From positions 123,005-187,004 of the forward strand of contig CAIVED010000012.1 in NCBI GenBank assembly GCA_903904885.1: DNA of 64,000 bases, written 5' to 3'. Below the pieces are notes generated by a model. It made no database searches. It saw only the letters and a list, made by a program, of their open reading frames with translations, and was not told where the DNA came from. Below are positions 1 to 9,216 of the stretch, one piece after another. This stretch comes from an uncultured archaeon. Its GTDB lineage: Archaea; Nanobdellota; Nanobdellia; Woesearchaeales; CAIVOO01. Position numbers and translations under genes: made by a program. Position 1 is the stretch's first letter, and the number at the start of each line of letters is the position of its first letter.

Positions 1-2025
1 CGGGCTTCCCCCATTCCTTGTAAGTCTGTACTGTTCATAGAACTGGCTTTTTGCAGCAATTTTGTCTATGGCCTCCTCAATCGGAATTCTCTTAACAGGC
101 TTCCCCTGGAATCTTTTCCTGAGATTAGCTCTCATCGTTTTATAGTCACAAATACCGAATGAGCTGGAATAAAATGCCTCATTAAACACTTTCTCTGCTT
201 CAACAATGCGCTCAATCCTCTTGCCCAATTTATCCCCAATGACAAAATCCATATTTTCTATAATCCCCTGGGCAGCCAGGCCAAGATTTTTAGACTGGCT
301 TTCCTGCGAAAGAGTCAAAAGCGTTTCCCCAACTCCTTTTACATAGTCAACATAGCGGGAAAAATTTCTGGGAGTTTTTTTGTCAAGCACCTCTAAAAAA
401 TGCAACAGCTCTTCGCGGAAAATGTAATGTTCCGGATTAAAAATCCCTGCAAACCCCTCCCCGCTTGGAAAAATAGGGTAAAATATCCCCCCAATATTGT
501 CCAGTCTCCCTATCTTGGTAACCGCGGATCGTGCAACAATCATGATTCCCTTGGAGTTCAGTTCCTCTTCAGTTAATCTTGACTGTGAATGGGGAATAAG
601 CTCCTTATTTGCGCTAACACTAAACACCTTTCCAAATTGCTCATAGGATTCCCTTGCCAATTTTGACCACCGAAGATAGTCCTCGGCTATTGACTGCAAA
701 GTTGATTTTGGGCTGACTGTTATTGCGTACAGGTTTGTTGGAATACCCAGTCTTAATGATTCAAGCACAAGTTCTCTTGCCCTTGCGGCATAAAGTTTCC
801 CGTCGTTTGTTTTGTCGAGATATTCCGCTGTTTCCGGGTGAAGCGTTTCAACTCCTATTGACTGCCGGAAAAAATTATCTGCGAGGGCTTTCAGCAGCTC
901 AATGTCCAATTGCCCCCTGTGATATGCATCAACAACCCGGTGCTGCATTGACATTCCCATTCTTGCTGACAGCCCCTTTTCTTTCAGGATAGACAAAAGT
1001 TCAAGCGCCCATTCCCGTGACTGGGTAAAAGAATCGTCTCCAAAGTGAATATCCAGAGGCCGGCGTTTGGGGGTTTGATGCTCAAATTCAGTTATGGTTC
1101 GTTCAATTGTTTTTGCAACCGCTTCCGGGCTCGGAGTCCTTGGCTTTACATGGATGCTGCAGAAACCGCACCTTCCTGCGCATCCCCTCCTTGCATACAT
1201 TCGTGTATCCTTCCACGAAACCCTTTTGCCTGTGCTGTACATCCTGTTCTGCATAATACCGGGAGTATATTGCGAATATGCTGTCCACCAGGGAAGGTTG
1301 ACCAAATCATCAAGCTCTCCCTGAATCGGAGTTGCATCATCCTCTGCCCCAAGCCTGTTTTCGCCTGCAAAATAAGATCTGCCTTTTGTGTCTTTCAGGA
1401 AAACATTTTTTATCGGGACTTTGATTTCCTTCCCTTTGACTTTTCTCGCAAAAGAAGAGTGCATTATCCTGTTTGCTGCCCGGGTGCTGATGGGGCTTTT
1501 GTAAACTGTTTCAAACGGCAACCCATTTGCCTGCCTGGGATAAAATTCATAATATTCAGCAGCAGGCACCGCAAGATTCTGCTTACTGGTTGAATGAAGA
1601 TTCATCAAAAACAACGGGAATGTATACTCTGCCTCCCCTTCAAAAACAGCGTCAATGGCAGGATGCTGGACCAAAACCTCCCCGATTCCTGCGGCAACAT
1701 AGCCGCCGACTGCTACAACGAAGTTTGGGTTTATTTTTTTAACAGCAGGGGCAATGTGATAAACCCTTTCAAAATCAAGTTCCGAGGCAGATATGCCAAC
1801 AACATCATATTTTTCCCGCTGTAGCGCCTCGAGAAGGTCATGCTGGAGAATAAAATAATCAACTTTGTGGCCCAGCTTCTCAAGCCAGGCAATGAAATGC
1901 AGTGTTCCCGGAGAAATCTCCTCGAACCTCTCCCCCCCTCCAGCACCCTCCATCATCTGGTAAAACGCAATCTTCTTTGCATTTTTCCCTGCCGCAAGTC
2001 CGGATACTCCGGATGATTTAATCAT
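1..2025 (-). CDS. B12-binding-domain radical SAM protein (partial, 3' end off left edge)
   Basis: Not in the ORF track. Reverse-strand translation from CAT at 2023-2025 gives MIKSSGVSGLAAGKNAKKIAFYQMMEG...YDVVGISASELDFERVYHIAPAVKKINPNFVVAVGGY...RRGCAGRCGFCSIHVKPR (CX3CX2C radical SAM motif). Confidence 0.8.
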   Translation of the reverse strand, partial: MIKSSGVSGLAAGKNAKKIAFYQMMEGAGGGERFEEISPGTLHFIAWLEKLGHKVDYFILQHDLLEALQREKYDVVGISASELDFERVYHIAPAVKKINPNFVVAVGGYVAAGIGEVLVQHPAIDAVFEGEAEYTFPLFLMNLHSTSKQNLAVPAAEYYEFYPRQANGLPFETVYKSPISTRAANRIMHSSFARKVKGKEIKVPIKNVFLKDTKGRSYFAGENRLGAEDDATPIQGELDDLVNLPWWTAYSQYTPGIMQNRMYSTGKRVSWKDTRMYARRGCAGRCGFCSIHVKPRTPSPEAVAKTIERTITEFEHQTPKRRPLDIHFGDDSFTQSREWALELLSILKEKGLSARMGMSMQHRVVDAYHRGQLDIELLKALADNFFRQSIGVETLHPETAEYLDKTNDGKLYAARARELVLESLRLGIPTNLYAITVSPKSTLQSIAEDYLRWSKLARESYEQFGKVFSVSANKELIPHSQSRLTEEELNSKGIMIVARSAVTKIGRLDNIGGIFYPIFPSGEGFAGIFNPEHYIFREELLHFLEVLDKKTPRNFSRYVDYVKGVGETLLTLSQESQSKNLGLAAQGIIENMDFVIGDKLGKRIERIVEAEKVFNEAFYSSSFGICDYKTMRANLRKRFQGKPVKRIPIEEAIDKIAAKSQFYEQYRLTRNGGSP

Positions 2026-2974
2026 CTTCACTGACTTCCAACTCGATTAAACCTCCAGTTTCGAAAATTTCAATTACTTGTCTGTAATCTGCATCTGTTT
2101 GCCCTGAAGGGTCGTCTGCACCACTAAGCCTAAGCCCAAGGCAGTCCAATGTCCTGAAAAGGTATCCGTTTACTGACGCCTGCCTTAAAAAATACTCACT
2201 TAACCTCTTGAGGGTTTTAAGCGGCAATCTGTCGTCCCCCCAGTTTGCAGTAAACCAGGAATAATCCCCATTTCTGTTCCTTTCCTCAAAATCACGTTCT
2301 TCTTCACCATAGTAATTAATTATCAGCGCAGACGCCTCTGACATCCAGAGAAGCTCACCCATTCGTGATGCATGCTCAACGGATTTTGCAAATATGCCCT
2401 TCAGCCCTTTCAGTTTCATTTCATCAGGCCTTGTTTCATCAAAGGCAAGCTCAACCGAAGGGGCAACATCATCTTCTAGGAACTCAGTGTATAAATTGCC
2501 GGTCCTTGCAAATTCATGGTAATTACTTGCGTGCGCCTGAACAAATGGGTCCATCAGATTCCGGTTAAAAAGAATGTTTCTCAAGCCTGCCCATGGCCTT
2601 GAGGACATCCCAACAGAAATCGCAATGTCCACAATGTCCTGAAAGTCCAGGAACACCTGCTTTTTTTTGATTTTGTAAACTCCGTTTACAATGAAACCAT
2701 GCTCATCAGCCTGTTCAACTAAAGCAAAATCTTTTCCCTCGCCTAAGCAACTGCCTGAACTTTCCGTTGGGGTTTCAACCGCCCGCATTAATCGCGCATA
2801 CATAGCCCGATTAGCCAAATTTGCATGGCCTATGTACTGTATCATCTGTTCTGTCAGGTCTCTTATTCGGCCTACCGCGCCAAGTTTTTTTATTTCCGGG
2901 TCAGAACTGATGGAACCATAAAACCATACTTTATCCGCATACAATTCAGAGCTCATGGCTCCTTGGCACCGCAA
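2018..2974 (-). CDS. Uncharacterized protein; start overlaps neighbour in ATGATTAA coupling
   Basis: 318 aa ORF; stop overlaps start of downstream radical SAM gene; no family recognised. Confidence 0.7.
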   Translation of the reverse strand: MRCQGAMSSELYADKVWFYGSISSDPEIKKLGAVGRIRDLTEQMIQYIGHANLANRAMYARLMRAVETPTESSGSCLGEGKDFALVEQADEHGFIVNGVYKIKKKQVFLDFQDIVDIAISVGMSSRPWAGLRNILFNRNLMDPFVQAHASNYHEFARTGNLYTEFLEDDVAPSVELAFDETRPDEMKLKGLKGIFAKSVEHASRMGELLWMSEASALIINYYGEEERDFEERNRNGDYSWFTANWGDDRLPLKTLKRLSEYFLRQASVNGYLFRTLDCLGLRLSGADDPSGQTDADYRQVIEIFETGGLIELEVSEDD

Positions 2975-3019
2975 CTCATATATAAATGTTTAGAAAATAA
3001 CTACTCGGGAGTTAATAAA

Positions 3020-4192
3020 TTACAAAATAAACCCGGCAACCACATTAAGCACAATTACCATCAGGAATACAATTGATATCCAGTTTGCTATCTTCTTTGC
3101 CTTGGATTCCTTGTATTTCCTGATTAAAGAAACATAAACCATTCTCCCGCCGTCAATGGGCCCGACCGGCACAAGGTTGAATATGCCTATGCCAAAGTTG
3201 AGAAGATACAGCCACCAGAACAGCCCAAGAACCCATATCAGTGCATTCGGCAAAAAGCTTCCGAATTTTATTTTCACTCCCGGCTTAATGTCCTTGTTCT
3301 GCATAACCGAAACGCCGAGATAGCCCAATGAGGCGTTTTTAGGGCTCTTGCCAAGTATAACAGAATAATCTCCCTTGTCTGTCTTTATATTCACTGCCTG
3401 GCCCGGTGTTTTGTTTTCCATTGCAGCATTGAAGTCCTCAACATAGGTGATATTGTTATTGTCCATTTTTATCACAGAGTCACCTACAGCAACACCAGTA
3501 TTGATGAAAACGCTTGAATTTGTAATTTCAGTTATATTTGCGCCATTGAAATCCAGAGTCCTGTCAACAACAGGAGGGGCAATTAAAATGAAAAGGCCGA
3601 GAAAAATCGCGCCGAGAACTATGTTTGAAAACGGCCCTGCTGCAAAAACCCCCAGCTGCTGCTTTGTATTTCTCTTTTTTAATTCCTTCTCATCGGGCTC
3701 GACAAAAGCCGCGGGGATTATTGGAAGCAATATTGCCAGAAACGCGAATCCGCTTGATTTTATCCTAACCTTGTGAAGCCTTGCTATCACCCCATGGGAA
3801 AATTCATGCACAGAAGCAACTATAAGAATGGAAGCAATCCAGTAAAAGAACGGAACATAGAAAACGCCCTTGGCTTTTATTGGCAGCACCAGACCGACGC
3901 CTGAAATCGCACTTGGAACGAAAGCTATTTTGTACAAGTTGTAAACCAGAAGAACACTTATCAGGCCCATGCCTGCAAATCCGGCAACAATTGCCGCCCA
4001 TTCAAACGCCTTCATTAATTTTTCCCTTTTGGAAATCCGGTCCATCAGCTTCAGCCCGACCTTTGTCTTGTAAAGGACAAAATAGAAAACATAGGGAACC
4101 AGCTTCTCTACCTCCACTTTTTTCCTTTTAACTACCAGAAAAATTGTGACTAGTGCAACAAAAGCAATAAGTGCGATCAATTCATAGTTCAT
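3020..4192 (-). CDS. Site-2 protease family (M50) membrane metalloprotease with PDZ-like domain
   Basis: HEFSHG zinc motif, NLVPVGPIDGGRM motif, multiple TM segments. Confidence 0.9.
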   Translation of the reverse strand: MNYELIALIAFVALVTIFLVVKRKKVEVEKLVPYVFYFVLYKTKVGLKLMDRISKREKLMKAFEWAAIVAGFAGMGLISVLLVYNLYKIAFVPSAISGVGLVLPIKAKGVFYVPFFYWIASILIVASVHEFSHGVIARLHKVRIKSSGFAFLAILLPIIPAAFVEPDEKELKKRNTKQQLGVFAAGPFSNIVLGAIFLGLFILIAPPVVDRTLDFNGANITEITNSSVFINTGVAVGDSVIKMDNNNITYVEDFNAAMENKTPGQAVNIKTDKGDYSVILGKSPKNASLGYLGVSVMQNKDIKPGVKIKFGSFLPNALIWVLGLFWWLYLLNFGIGIFNLVPVGPIDGGRMVYVSLIRKYKESKAKKIANWISIVFLMVIVLNVVAGFIL

Positions 4193-4353
4193 TTTTTCCT
4201 GACTGGCCTAAGATGCCTGCTTTTGCATTTCCTGCACTTGACCTGGCCTGAAAGAACACGCATGCTTGTTGTATGTATTTTTGACTTGCAGTCCCTGCAT
4301 ACAAACACGTTTTTGAGCAGACGCGCTTCTGCTTCCGGTATTTTGGTTGCCAT
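4189..4353 (-). CDS. rpl40e: Ribosomal protein eL40
   Basis: Not in ORF track (54 aa). Translation MATKIPEAEARLLKNVFVCRDCKSKIHTTSMRVLSGQVKCRKCKSRHLRPVRKK; CxxC...CxxC and PEAEARLL N-terminus typical of archaeal L40e; ATGA overlap with next gene. Confidence 0.88.
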   Translation of the reverse strand: MATKIPEAEARLLKNVFVCRDCKSKIHTTSMRVLSGQVKCRKCKSRHLRPVRKK

Positions 4354-4357
4354 TTTT

Positions 4358-4753
4358 TCAGTCAGACTTAATCTGCTTCATGACCCTGTCGCTTAATATC
4401 TCCCAGTAAAGGACATTGCATCCCTCGGTCACCTGACCCTTCAATTCCTCGGGAATCTTGAGGTCAAATGTCTCGTAGGTTTCCAAATCCATCACAGTCG
4501 CAACGTCCCCGCTTATCGACATTACCTGGGCGCCCTTTTTTTCGATTATAGGAGCCTCAACGCTTTCGTGAGGCATTACAACTTCATATTTCTTGTCATC
4601 AATCAGGCCCATGGCCACAATCCTGTACTTCGCATGGCCGTGCTTTCCTGGCCTTGAAACCTGGACATCAGTTACACGGCAGGCCTTGCCCTCAATAATC
4701 ATGTAGCTGCCTTTTTTAATATCACTGACATCAACTACCTTGATTTCTCCCAT
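4358..4753 (-). CDS. eif5a: Translation initiation factor aIF5A
   Basis: SRPGKHGHAK hypusination loop and conserved aIF5A sequence. Confidence 0.95.
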   Translation of the reverse strand: MGEIKVVDVSDIKKGSYMIIEGKACRVTDVQVSRPGKHGHAKYRIVAMGLIDDKKYEVVMPHESVEAPIIEKKGAQVMSISGDVATVMDLETYETFDLKIPEELKGQVTEGCNVLYWEILSDRVMKQIKSD

Positions 4754-4813
4754 CTAATCACCTGGTTCTGGTTTAAAGGGAGAATTTATAAAGGTTTTGG
4801 TGAGTGTATATAT

Positions 4814-5161
4814 ATGAAAGGCAGCCGTCTTATGCTGGACCTGCTGAAAAGCGACTATCCAAATGAGCTCCAGTCAGTGGTGGGAGTCCTTGGCGGGATG
4901 GCGAAAGAGCTGCAGCTTAAGAAATTCTGCCAGCGCTATGACTGCAGCAAATTCAATTTATCAGAAGATGACAGGCTTCTGCTTGAAAACATGGACAAAA
5001 AGGTAGAGAAATTAAATGCCCTTTTGCTGTCAGATGAACTTAAGTTTGATGAAATCGTCCGCCTTTCCACGGAAATAGCAGAGATTTGTGGCATGGGCAA
5101 GAAAAAGATGAAAGAAACAATTTCAATTCTTGAAAGTTTCAGAACCCGAAAAGCTTCCTGA
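4814..5161 (+). CDS. Small helical protein of unknown function
   Basis: 115 aa ORF with upstream TATA-like sequence; no family recognised. Confidence 0.6.
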   Translation: MKGSRLMLDLLKSDYPNELQSVVGVLGGMAKELQLKKFCQRYDCSKFNLSEDDRLLLENMDKKVEKLNALLLSDELKFDEIVRLSTEIAEICGMGKKKMKETISILESFRTRKAS

Positions 5162-5162
5162 T
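5141..5162. repeat. Direct repeat copy 1 (AGAACCCGAAAAGCTTCCTGAT) flanking GNAT gene
   Basis: 22/22 identical to 5707-5728; corresponds to the 3' end of the SprT-like gene. Confidence 0.9.
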
Positions 5163-5207
5163 CCTTCTTTCCGCAGAATTTATAAAATTTTGTGCATTAT
5201 AAATGCC

Positions 5208-5708
5208 ATGATTAAAACGCCTCCTATTGAAATAATGGTAAACCCCGCCATAGTTCTCAGACAATTTAGGGAAGAAGACGCAAGCGCGATATTTGCTTTG
5301 ATTGAGCAGAATAGGGAACATCTTAGCCAATATGATGATGATACCTCAAAAAAGTATCCTGACATAAAATCCGTTCTTGATAGCATGCTCTCACCAGCAA
5401 ACCCCTGCAGGCTGAGATTTGGAATCTGGAGAAATAAAACCTATGTTGGAACTGTGAATTTAACACCTTCTGCTATGGAAAAAAGTGCCGAAATAGGCTA
5501 CTACCTCGGAGAAGAGTTTCAAAAAATGGGACTAATGACACTTGCAGTTAGAAGACTGGTCAACTATGCTTTTGAAGAAATGAGATTATTGGAAGTTTAT
5601 GCTTCTGTCCACAAAGATAATTCTGCAAGCAGGGCTGTGCTTGAAAGAGCGAGGTTCAGGGTAACCGGTCAATACGCTGACAAAATAGTTTTAAGAATAA
5701 GTGCTTAG
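5208..5708 (+). CDS. GNAT family N-acetyltransferase (RimL/RimJ-like)
   Basis: VLRQFREEDASAIFALIEQNREHL...EIGYYLGEEFQKMGLMTLAVRRLVNYAFEEMRLLEVYASVHKDNSASRAVLERARFR. Confidence 0.88.
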   Translation: MIKTPPIEIMVNPAIVLRQFREEDASAIFALIEQNREHLSQYDDDTSKKYPDIKSVLDSMLSPANPCRLRFGIWRNKTYVGTVNLTPSAMEKSAEIGYYLGEEFQKMGLMTLAVRRLVNYAFEEMRLLEVYASVHKDNSASRAVLERARFRVTGQYADKIVLRISA

Positions 5709-6358
5709 AACCCGAAAAGCTTCCTGATTCTTTTTCCCTTCAGGAATTTGGAAAGCTCTCTTTCCATCAGCTCATAATTTTCATAATGCTTCTCCGCATT
5801 CCTGAACTTTGTTGAGTGGTAGCGCATCTTCAGTCCTGCCTTGAATTTGTGCACCTTGTGCAGCATCTCATGGTACATTACCAAATCAATCAAATCACTG
5901 CGCTTCTCAAAAATCCTGCTGATTGTTATGGCATCTGTCTTAAAATCGTAATGGCCCAATGATGTTGTTGAATTCTGACCGAAAACAAGATTTGGCATAT
6001 CAACCATGCCAAGAAAGTATTTTTCATTTACCCTGTCGAATGATTCTTTCAGCTTTTCATCTACCCTGTCTTTTGGTATTGCAATGTGGATGTTTTTTAT
6101 GAAGCTGTTGTACAAATCCATATTAAAAGTTCTTCTCTTGTCTTTTTTGACCTTGCAAATCAGTTCCTGCAGCAATCCTATTCTGATGTCCTCATCAACA
6201 TTCCTCCATTTTTTATTGAGCTTGAAATGGAATTTGTTGATTGTCCTGTTGAAAGAAACATTTGCGCCGTAACTCTTCAATCTGCCATTGTATTCTATTG
6301 TTATCTCTGCCTCTTTGCCAGGGTACAGTTCCTGGAATGCTTTTTCAGTGATGGACAT
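5705..6358 (-). CDS. SprT-like / M48-type metal-dependent protein
   Basis: YHEMLHKVHKFKAGLKMRYHSTKFRNAEKHYENY; likely start at 6358 (MSITEKAFQELYPG), inside ORF 5705..6448. Confidence 0.75.
   Translation of the reverse strand: MSITEKAFQELYPGKEAEITIEYNGRLKSYGANVSFNRTINKFHFKLNKKWRNVDEDIRIGLLQELICKVKKDKRRTFNMDLYNSFIKNIHIAIPKDRVDEKLKESFDRVNEKYFLGMVDMPNLVFGQNSTTSLGHYDFKTDAITISRIFEKRSDLIDLVMYHEMLHKVHKFKAGLKMRYHSTKFRNAEKHYENYELMERELSKFLKGKRIRKLFGF
5707..5728. repeat. Direct repeat copy 2 (AGAACCCGAAAAGCTTCCTGAT), 3' end of SprT-like gene
   Basis: Identical to 5141-5162. Confidence 0.9.
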
Positions 6359-6409
6359 GAAGATACCGCTATGTTTCTTATTTAATAATCTTTCTTTAAT
6401 CAATAAACA

Positions 6410-6640
6410 GGGATAATGGCAATTCCTAATCCTTAACCTGGTTCTCAATTATTGCCTCACTTGCCAGAATTGCCTTAGCTTGCCTGCGGCAAGCAATATT
6501 AATTTCTTACGCAAGAAAATGCTATGCATTTTCTGCGCCCAGAAAATCCCCTGGATTTTCTTGGGCATGGCAATCTTGCAGAAGAAGCCGAAGCAACATA
6601 AAGATTAATGCAAGAACCAGCAAATGGAATTTTGTTTGAA
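6410..6640 (-). repeat. Structured intergenic repeat, copy A (with two-hairpin insertion)
   Basis: Shares ...GCAGAAGAAGC...ATGCAAGAACCAGCAAAxGGAATTTT with other copies; paired segments GGCAATTC(6418-6425)/GAATTGCC(6467-6474) and GCTTGCC(6478-6484)/GGCAAGC(6488-6494). Confidence 0.8.
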
Positions 6641-6644
6641 TAAA

Positions 6645-7745
6645 TCAGCGAACCTCATACCTCAAAATCGCCGCAATCCCGCCGAAATCTGACAGCTGGG
6701 AGCCTTCCCTTGTGTCTATGCTGATTATCCTGACATCTGCGCCCTCTGCTTCTCCCTTATCTGAAAAATGGTCCATTGTTGCATCATCAAGGGTGTCTGA
6801 CAAAAGCAGGATTTCAACTGATCCGGCATCAAGGCTTTTTTCAACCTCTGTTTTTCCGTAGGACACCATGGCAGGCCGCGAGGCAAGAAGTTCAAGGAAT
6901 TTTAGCACCACCTTTTTCTCATCTGCTATCTGCTCCGATGCAAGCAAATCCTGACATTTTTCCAAAAGCTCCTGCAGGCCGAACTCTCCGGTGTAGGATA
7001 AATCCTTCACCCCCAGGATTTTGTTTTTCAGTTCAGTAACAATGTTTCCTGTTTCTATGAATTCAAATTTTGTTGGGCCAGGGCCCCCAATTAAAATTCC
7101 CTTCAAATCCTTGCCCATGGAGAAAAGCTGGTCTTTCATGTAATCGGCAATTCGCCTGTAGAATTCCTTGGCTGCCAGCTCCCTGTTCTGGTCAAAACGG
7201 TGGGCTGACTGCCCTCCGGTTTTATACTTCCCGGGAACATTTGACTGGGTTGAAACAAGCGGGATAATCCTTTTTCCTTTCAGGAGCGCGATATCCGCCT
7301 CCCTCCTGTCCATCACAACAAGGGCATAAACATCCTTGACCTCAAGCATCTCCTTCAAAGGGTCAAGAACAAAATCCTTGTCGCACCGGTAAATCCGGAT
7401 ATTCAGCGGCAATGGCGGCTCAAGGGACCAAACCCTAACGTCCATGTCGCCCTCCCTTTCGGCCACATTTCCTGAAAATGCCGCAATGCCGTGCTCCGGT
7501 GTTCTTGTATACAGCCGCAGATGCTGTATCATTTTCTCAAGCGCAGCGACAACATTTTTTCTTGTGGAAGTTGACTTGATGTTTTCAGCGGTTCCTGACT
7601 CCTGCTGAAGGTGATTGATGATTTTATTAAGGTCATAACCTGCCGGCACGTAGACCGAAACCAGTTCAGTATGGCGCCCCCTATGCAGGCCAAGCTCCTT
7701 GATAATTCTTTTCAGTTTTTGCTGCTGTTTTTCCTCGATTGCCAT
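6645..7745 (-). CDS. prf1: Peptide chain release factor aRF1
   Basis: NIKS motif, GGQ motif (TGGQSAHRFDQNRE), C-terminal DTREGSQLSDFGGIAAILRYEV. Confidence 0.95.
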   Translation of the reverse strand: MAIEEKQQQKLKRIIKELGLHRGRHTELVSVYVPAGYDLNKIINHLQQESGTAENIKSTSTRKNVVAALEKMIQHLRLYTRTPEHGIAAFSGNVAEREGDMDVRVWSLEPPLPLNIRIYRCDKDFVLDPLKEMLEVKDVYALVVMDRREADIALLKGKRIIPLVSTQSNVPGKYKTGGQSAHRFDQNRELAAKEFYRRIADYMKDQLFSMGKDLKGILIGGPGPTKFEFIETGNIVTELKNKILGVKDLSYTGEFGLQELLEKCQDLLASEQIADEKKVVLKFLELLASRPAMVSYGKTEVEKSLDAGSVEILLLSDTLDDATMDHFSDKGEAEGADVRIISIDTREGSQLSDFGGIAAILRYEVR

Positions 7746-7852
7746 CCCCTGACTTAAAACCGAATGATTTATAAATATAACCTATGTTTTTTGAGAAATC
7801 TTTAAATAAAAGCGATTATCCCAAAGAGGATAATACAACCCAAGGGTGAAAA

Positions 7853-8149
7853 ATGGCAACTGTTGAGAAAAAATTCGGTTCTGTCAAGCGTTTCGGGGCC
7901 AGGTATGGAAGAAGGCTCAAGGGAAAGGTCTCTGACATAGAAAAGAAATCAAAAAGACCGGGCAAATGCCCATTCTGCAAAAAAGTTGCCGTAAAAAGAC
8001 TGGCCATGGGAATATGGCTTTGCAGGAAATGCGGCGTAAAATTCACAGGCAATGCTTATTATCTTGAAGAGAAGATTGCTGCAGCCAAGGTTGACAAAGA
8101 GGAAAAGGCAGTTGTCTTCAAGAGCAAAAAGGAATCCACAGAGGTATAA
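7853..8149 (+). CDS. rpl37ae: Ribosomal protein eL43 (L37Ae)
   Basis: GARYGRRLKGKVSDIEK...CPFCKKVAVKRLAMGIWLCRKCGVKFTGNAY. Confidence 0.95.
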   Translation: MATVEKKFGSVKRFGARYGRRLKGKVSDIEKKSKRPGKCPFCKKVAVKRLAMGIWLCRKCGVKFTGNAYYLEEKIAAAKVDKEEKAVVFKSKKESTEV

Positions 8150-8150
8150 A

Positions 8151-8285
8151 ATGGAATACAAATGCTTTCAGTGCGACAAGAAGGTCAGCGATGACTATCT
8201 GAGAAAGAAGATAAGATGCCCCTACTGCGGCAGCAAGATACTTTTCAAGGCACGGGCTGTTGCCACAAAAGTAAAGGCACGATGA
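8151..8285 (+). CDS. rpoP: RNA polymerase subunit P (Rpb12/Rpc10-like)
   Basis: MEYKCFQCDKKVSDDYLRKKIRCPYCGSKILFKARAVATKVKAR. Confidence 0.9.
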   Translation: MEYKCFQCDKKVSDDYLRKKIRCPYCGSKILFKARAVATKVKAR

Positions 8286-8506
8286 ACTATTCAGCCCAGA
8301 TAAAGGTTGGGGGAGATGCAAAAAGCCTTTTTGAATGCTTTTCTCCGGAAGGAATGCAAAAAGAGCGTTCCAATTACAAGCTGAAAAAAACAAAAAACGG
8401 CATCGTTTTTGACATAAAAGCCACTGATGCAACGGCATTCAGGGCCACTGCCGGCATGATAACACAGCTGCTTGCTGTTTATGAGAAGATGGGGAAGATA
8501 AAATGA
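8282..8506 (+). CDS. pcc1: KEOPS complex subunit Pcc1
   Basis: MNYSAQIKVGGDAKSLFECFSPE...DIKATDATAFRATAGMITQLLAVYEKM; ATGA overlap with rpoP. Confidence 0.85.
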   Translation: MNYSAQIKVGGDAKSLFECFSPEGMQKERSNYKLKKTKNGIVFDIKATDATAFRATAGMITQLLAVYEKMGKIK

Positions 8507-8886
8507 CTGGGGAAACTGGGAAAATAATCAGCTGGCAAAGTTTAATGTTTTGTTGTGGTTTAACAGGAAATTATGACCTGACACAAAAAACAGGGACAAT
8601 TTTTTGCTTTCATCCTGAAAACACCCCCAAACCAACCAAAATAGAAAAGCTCAGTCAATGTTCTCCAAGAACCTGCCCCCCTTGTAGACATAGTGGAAGA
8701 TTCTTCAAGCATGACTCTGATCAGGGTTAGGCTCAAAGATCCGTCAAAATTTAAAGACGAATATTCTGTTCCTTTTGGTTATACTGATTCAACAAAATAT
8801 GCCAGATTGCCCGAAAGCAGAGTGGTCTTATGCAGCAGAAGGGATGGAGACCACACCTTACCAAGAGACTGGAGTAGCGAGCAAAC

Positions 8887-9216
8887 ATGAAACCAGAAGA
8901 AAAAATCCACCAGCTGCAGGTTGCAGAGCAGAGCATGCAGCAGTTTCTGATGCAGAAGCAGTCCTTCCAGGCCCAGCTTCTTGAGGTTGAATCCGCCCAG
9001 GAGGAGATAAAGAATTCTGAAGTCGTTTACAAGGTTGTCGGCGGGCTGATGCTCAAGTCAAAAAAAGAGGATGTTGAAAAGGATCTTAAAGAAAAAAATG
9101 AGATTCTCAATCTCAGGCTTAAAAACATAGACAAGCAGGAAAAATCAGCACAGGATTCTGTAAAAAAGCTCAGAGAGGAAATTCTTCAGGGCATAAAGGA
9201 AAAGGAGAAAAAATGA
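8887..9216 (+). CDS. pfdB: Prefoldin subunit beta
   Basis: Coiled coil with EVYKVVGGLMLK-type motif (EVVYKVVGGLMLKSKKEDVEKDLKEK) and archaeal neighbourhood. Confidence 0.88.
   Translation: MKPEEKIHQLQVAEQSMQQFLMQKQSFQAQLLEVESAQEEIKNSEVVYKVVGGLMLKSKKEDVEKDLKEKNEILNLRLKNIDKQEKSAQDSVKKLREEILQGIKEKEKK

Noticed and set aside
1045-1593. Plus-strand 182-aa ORF over the first 2 kb
   Set aside because: Antisense to the B12-binding radical SAM gene, whose motifs are unambiguous on the minus strand.
8503-8730. 75-aa ORF after pcc1
   Set aside because: Low-complexity, Cys/Pro-rich translation without recognisable motifs; only its position supports it.
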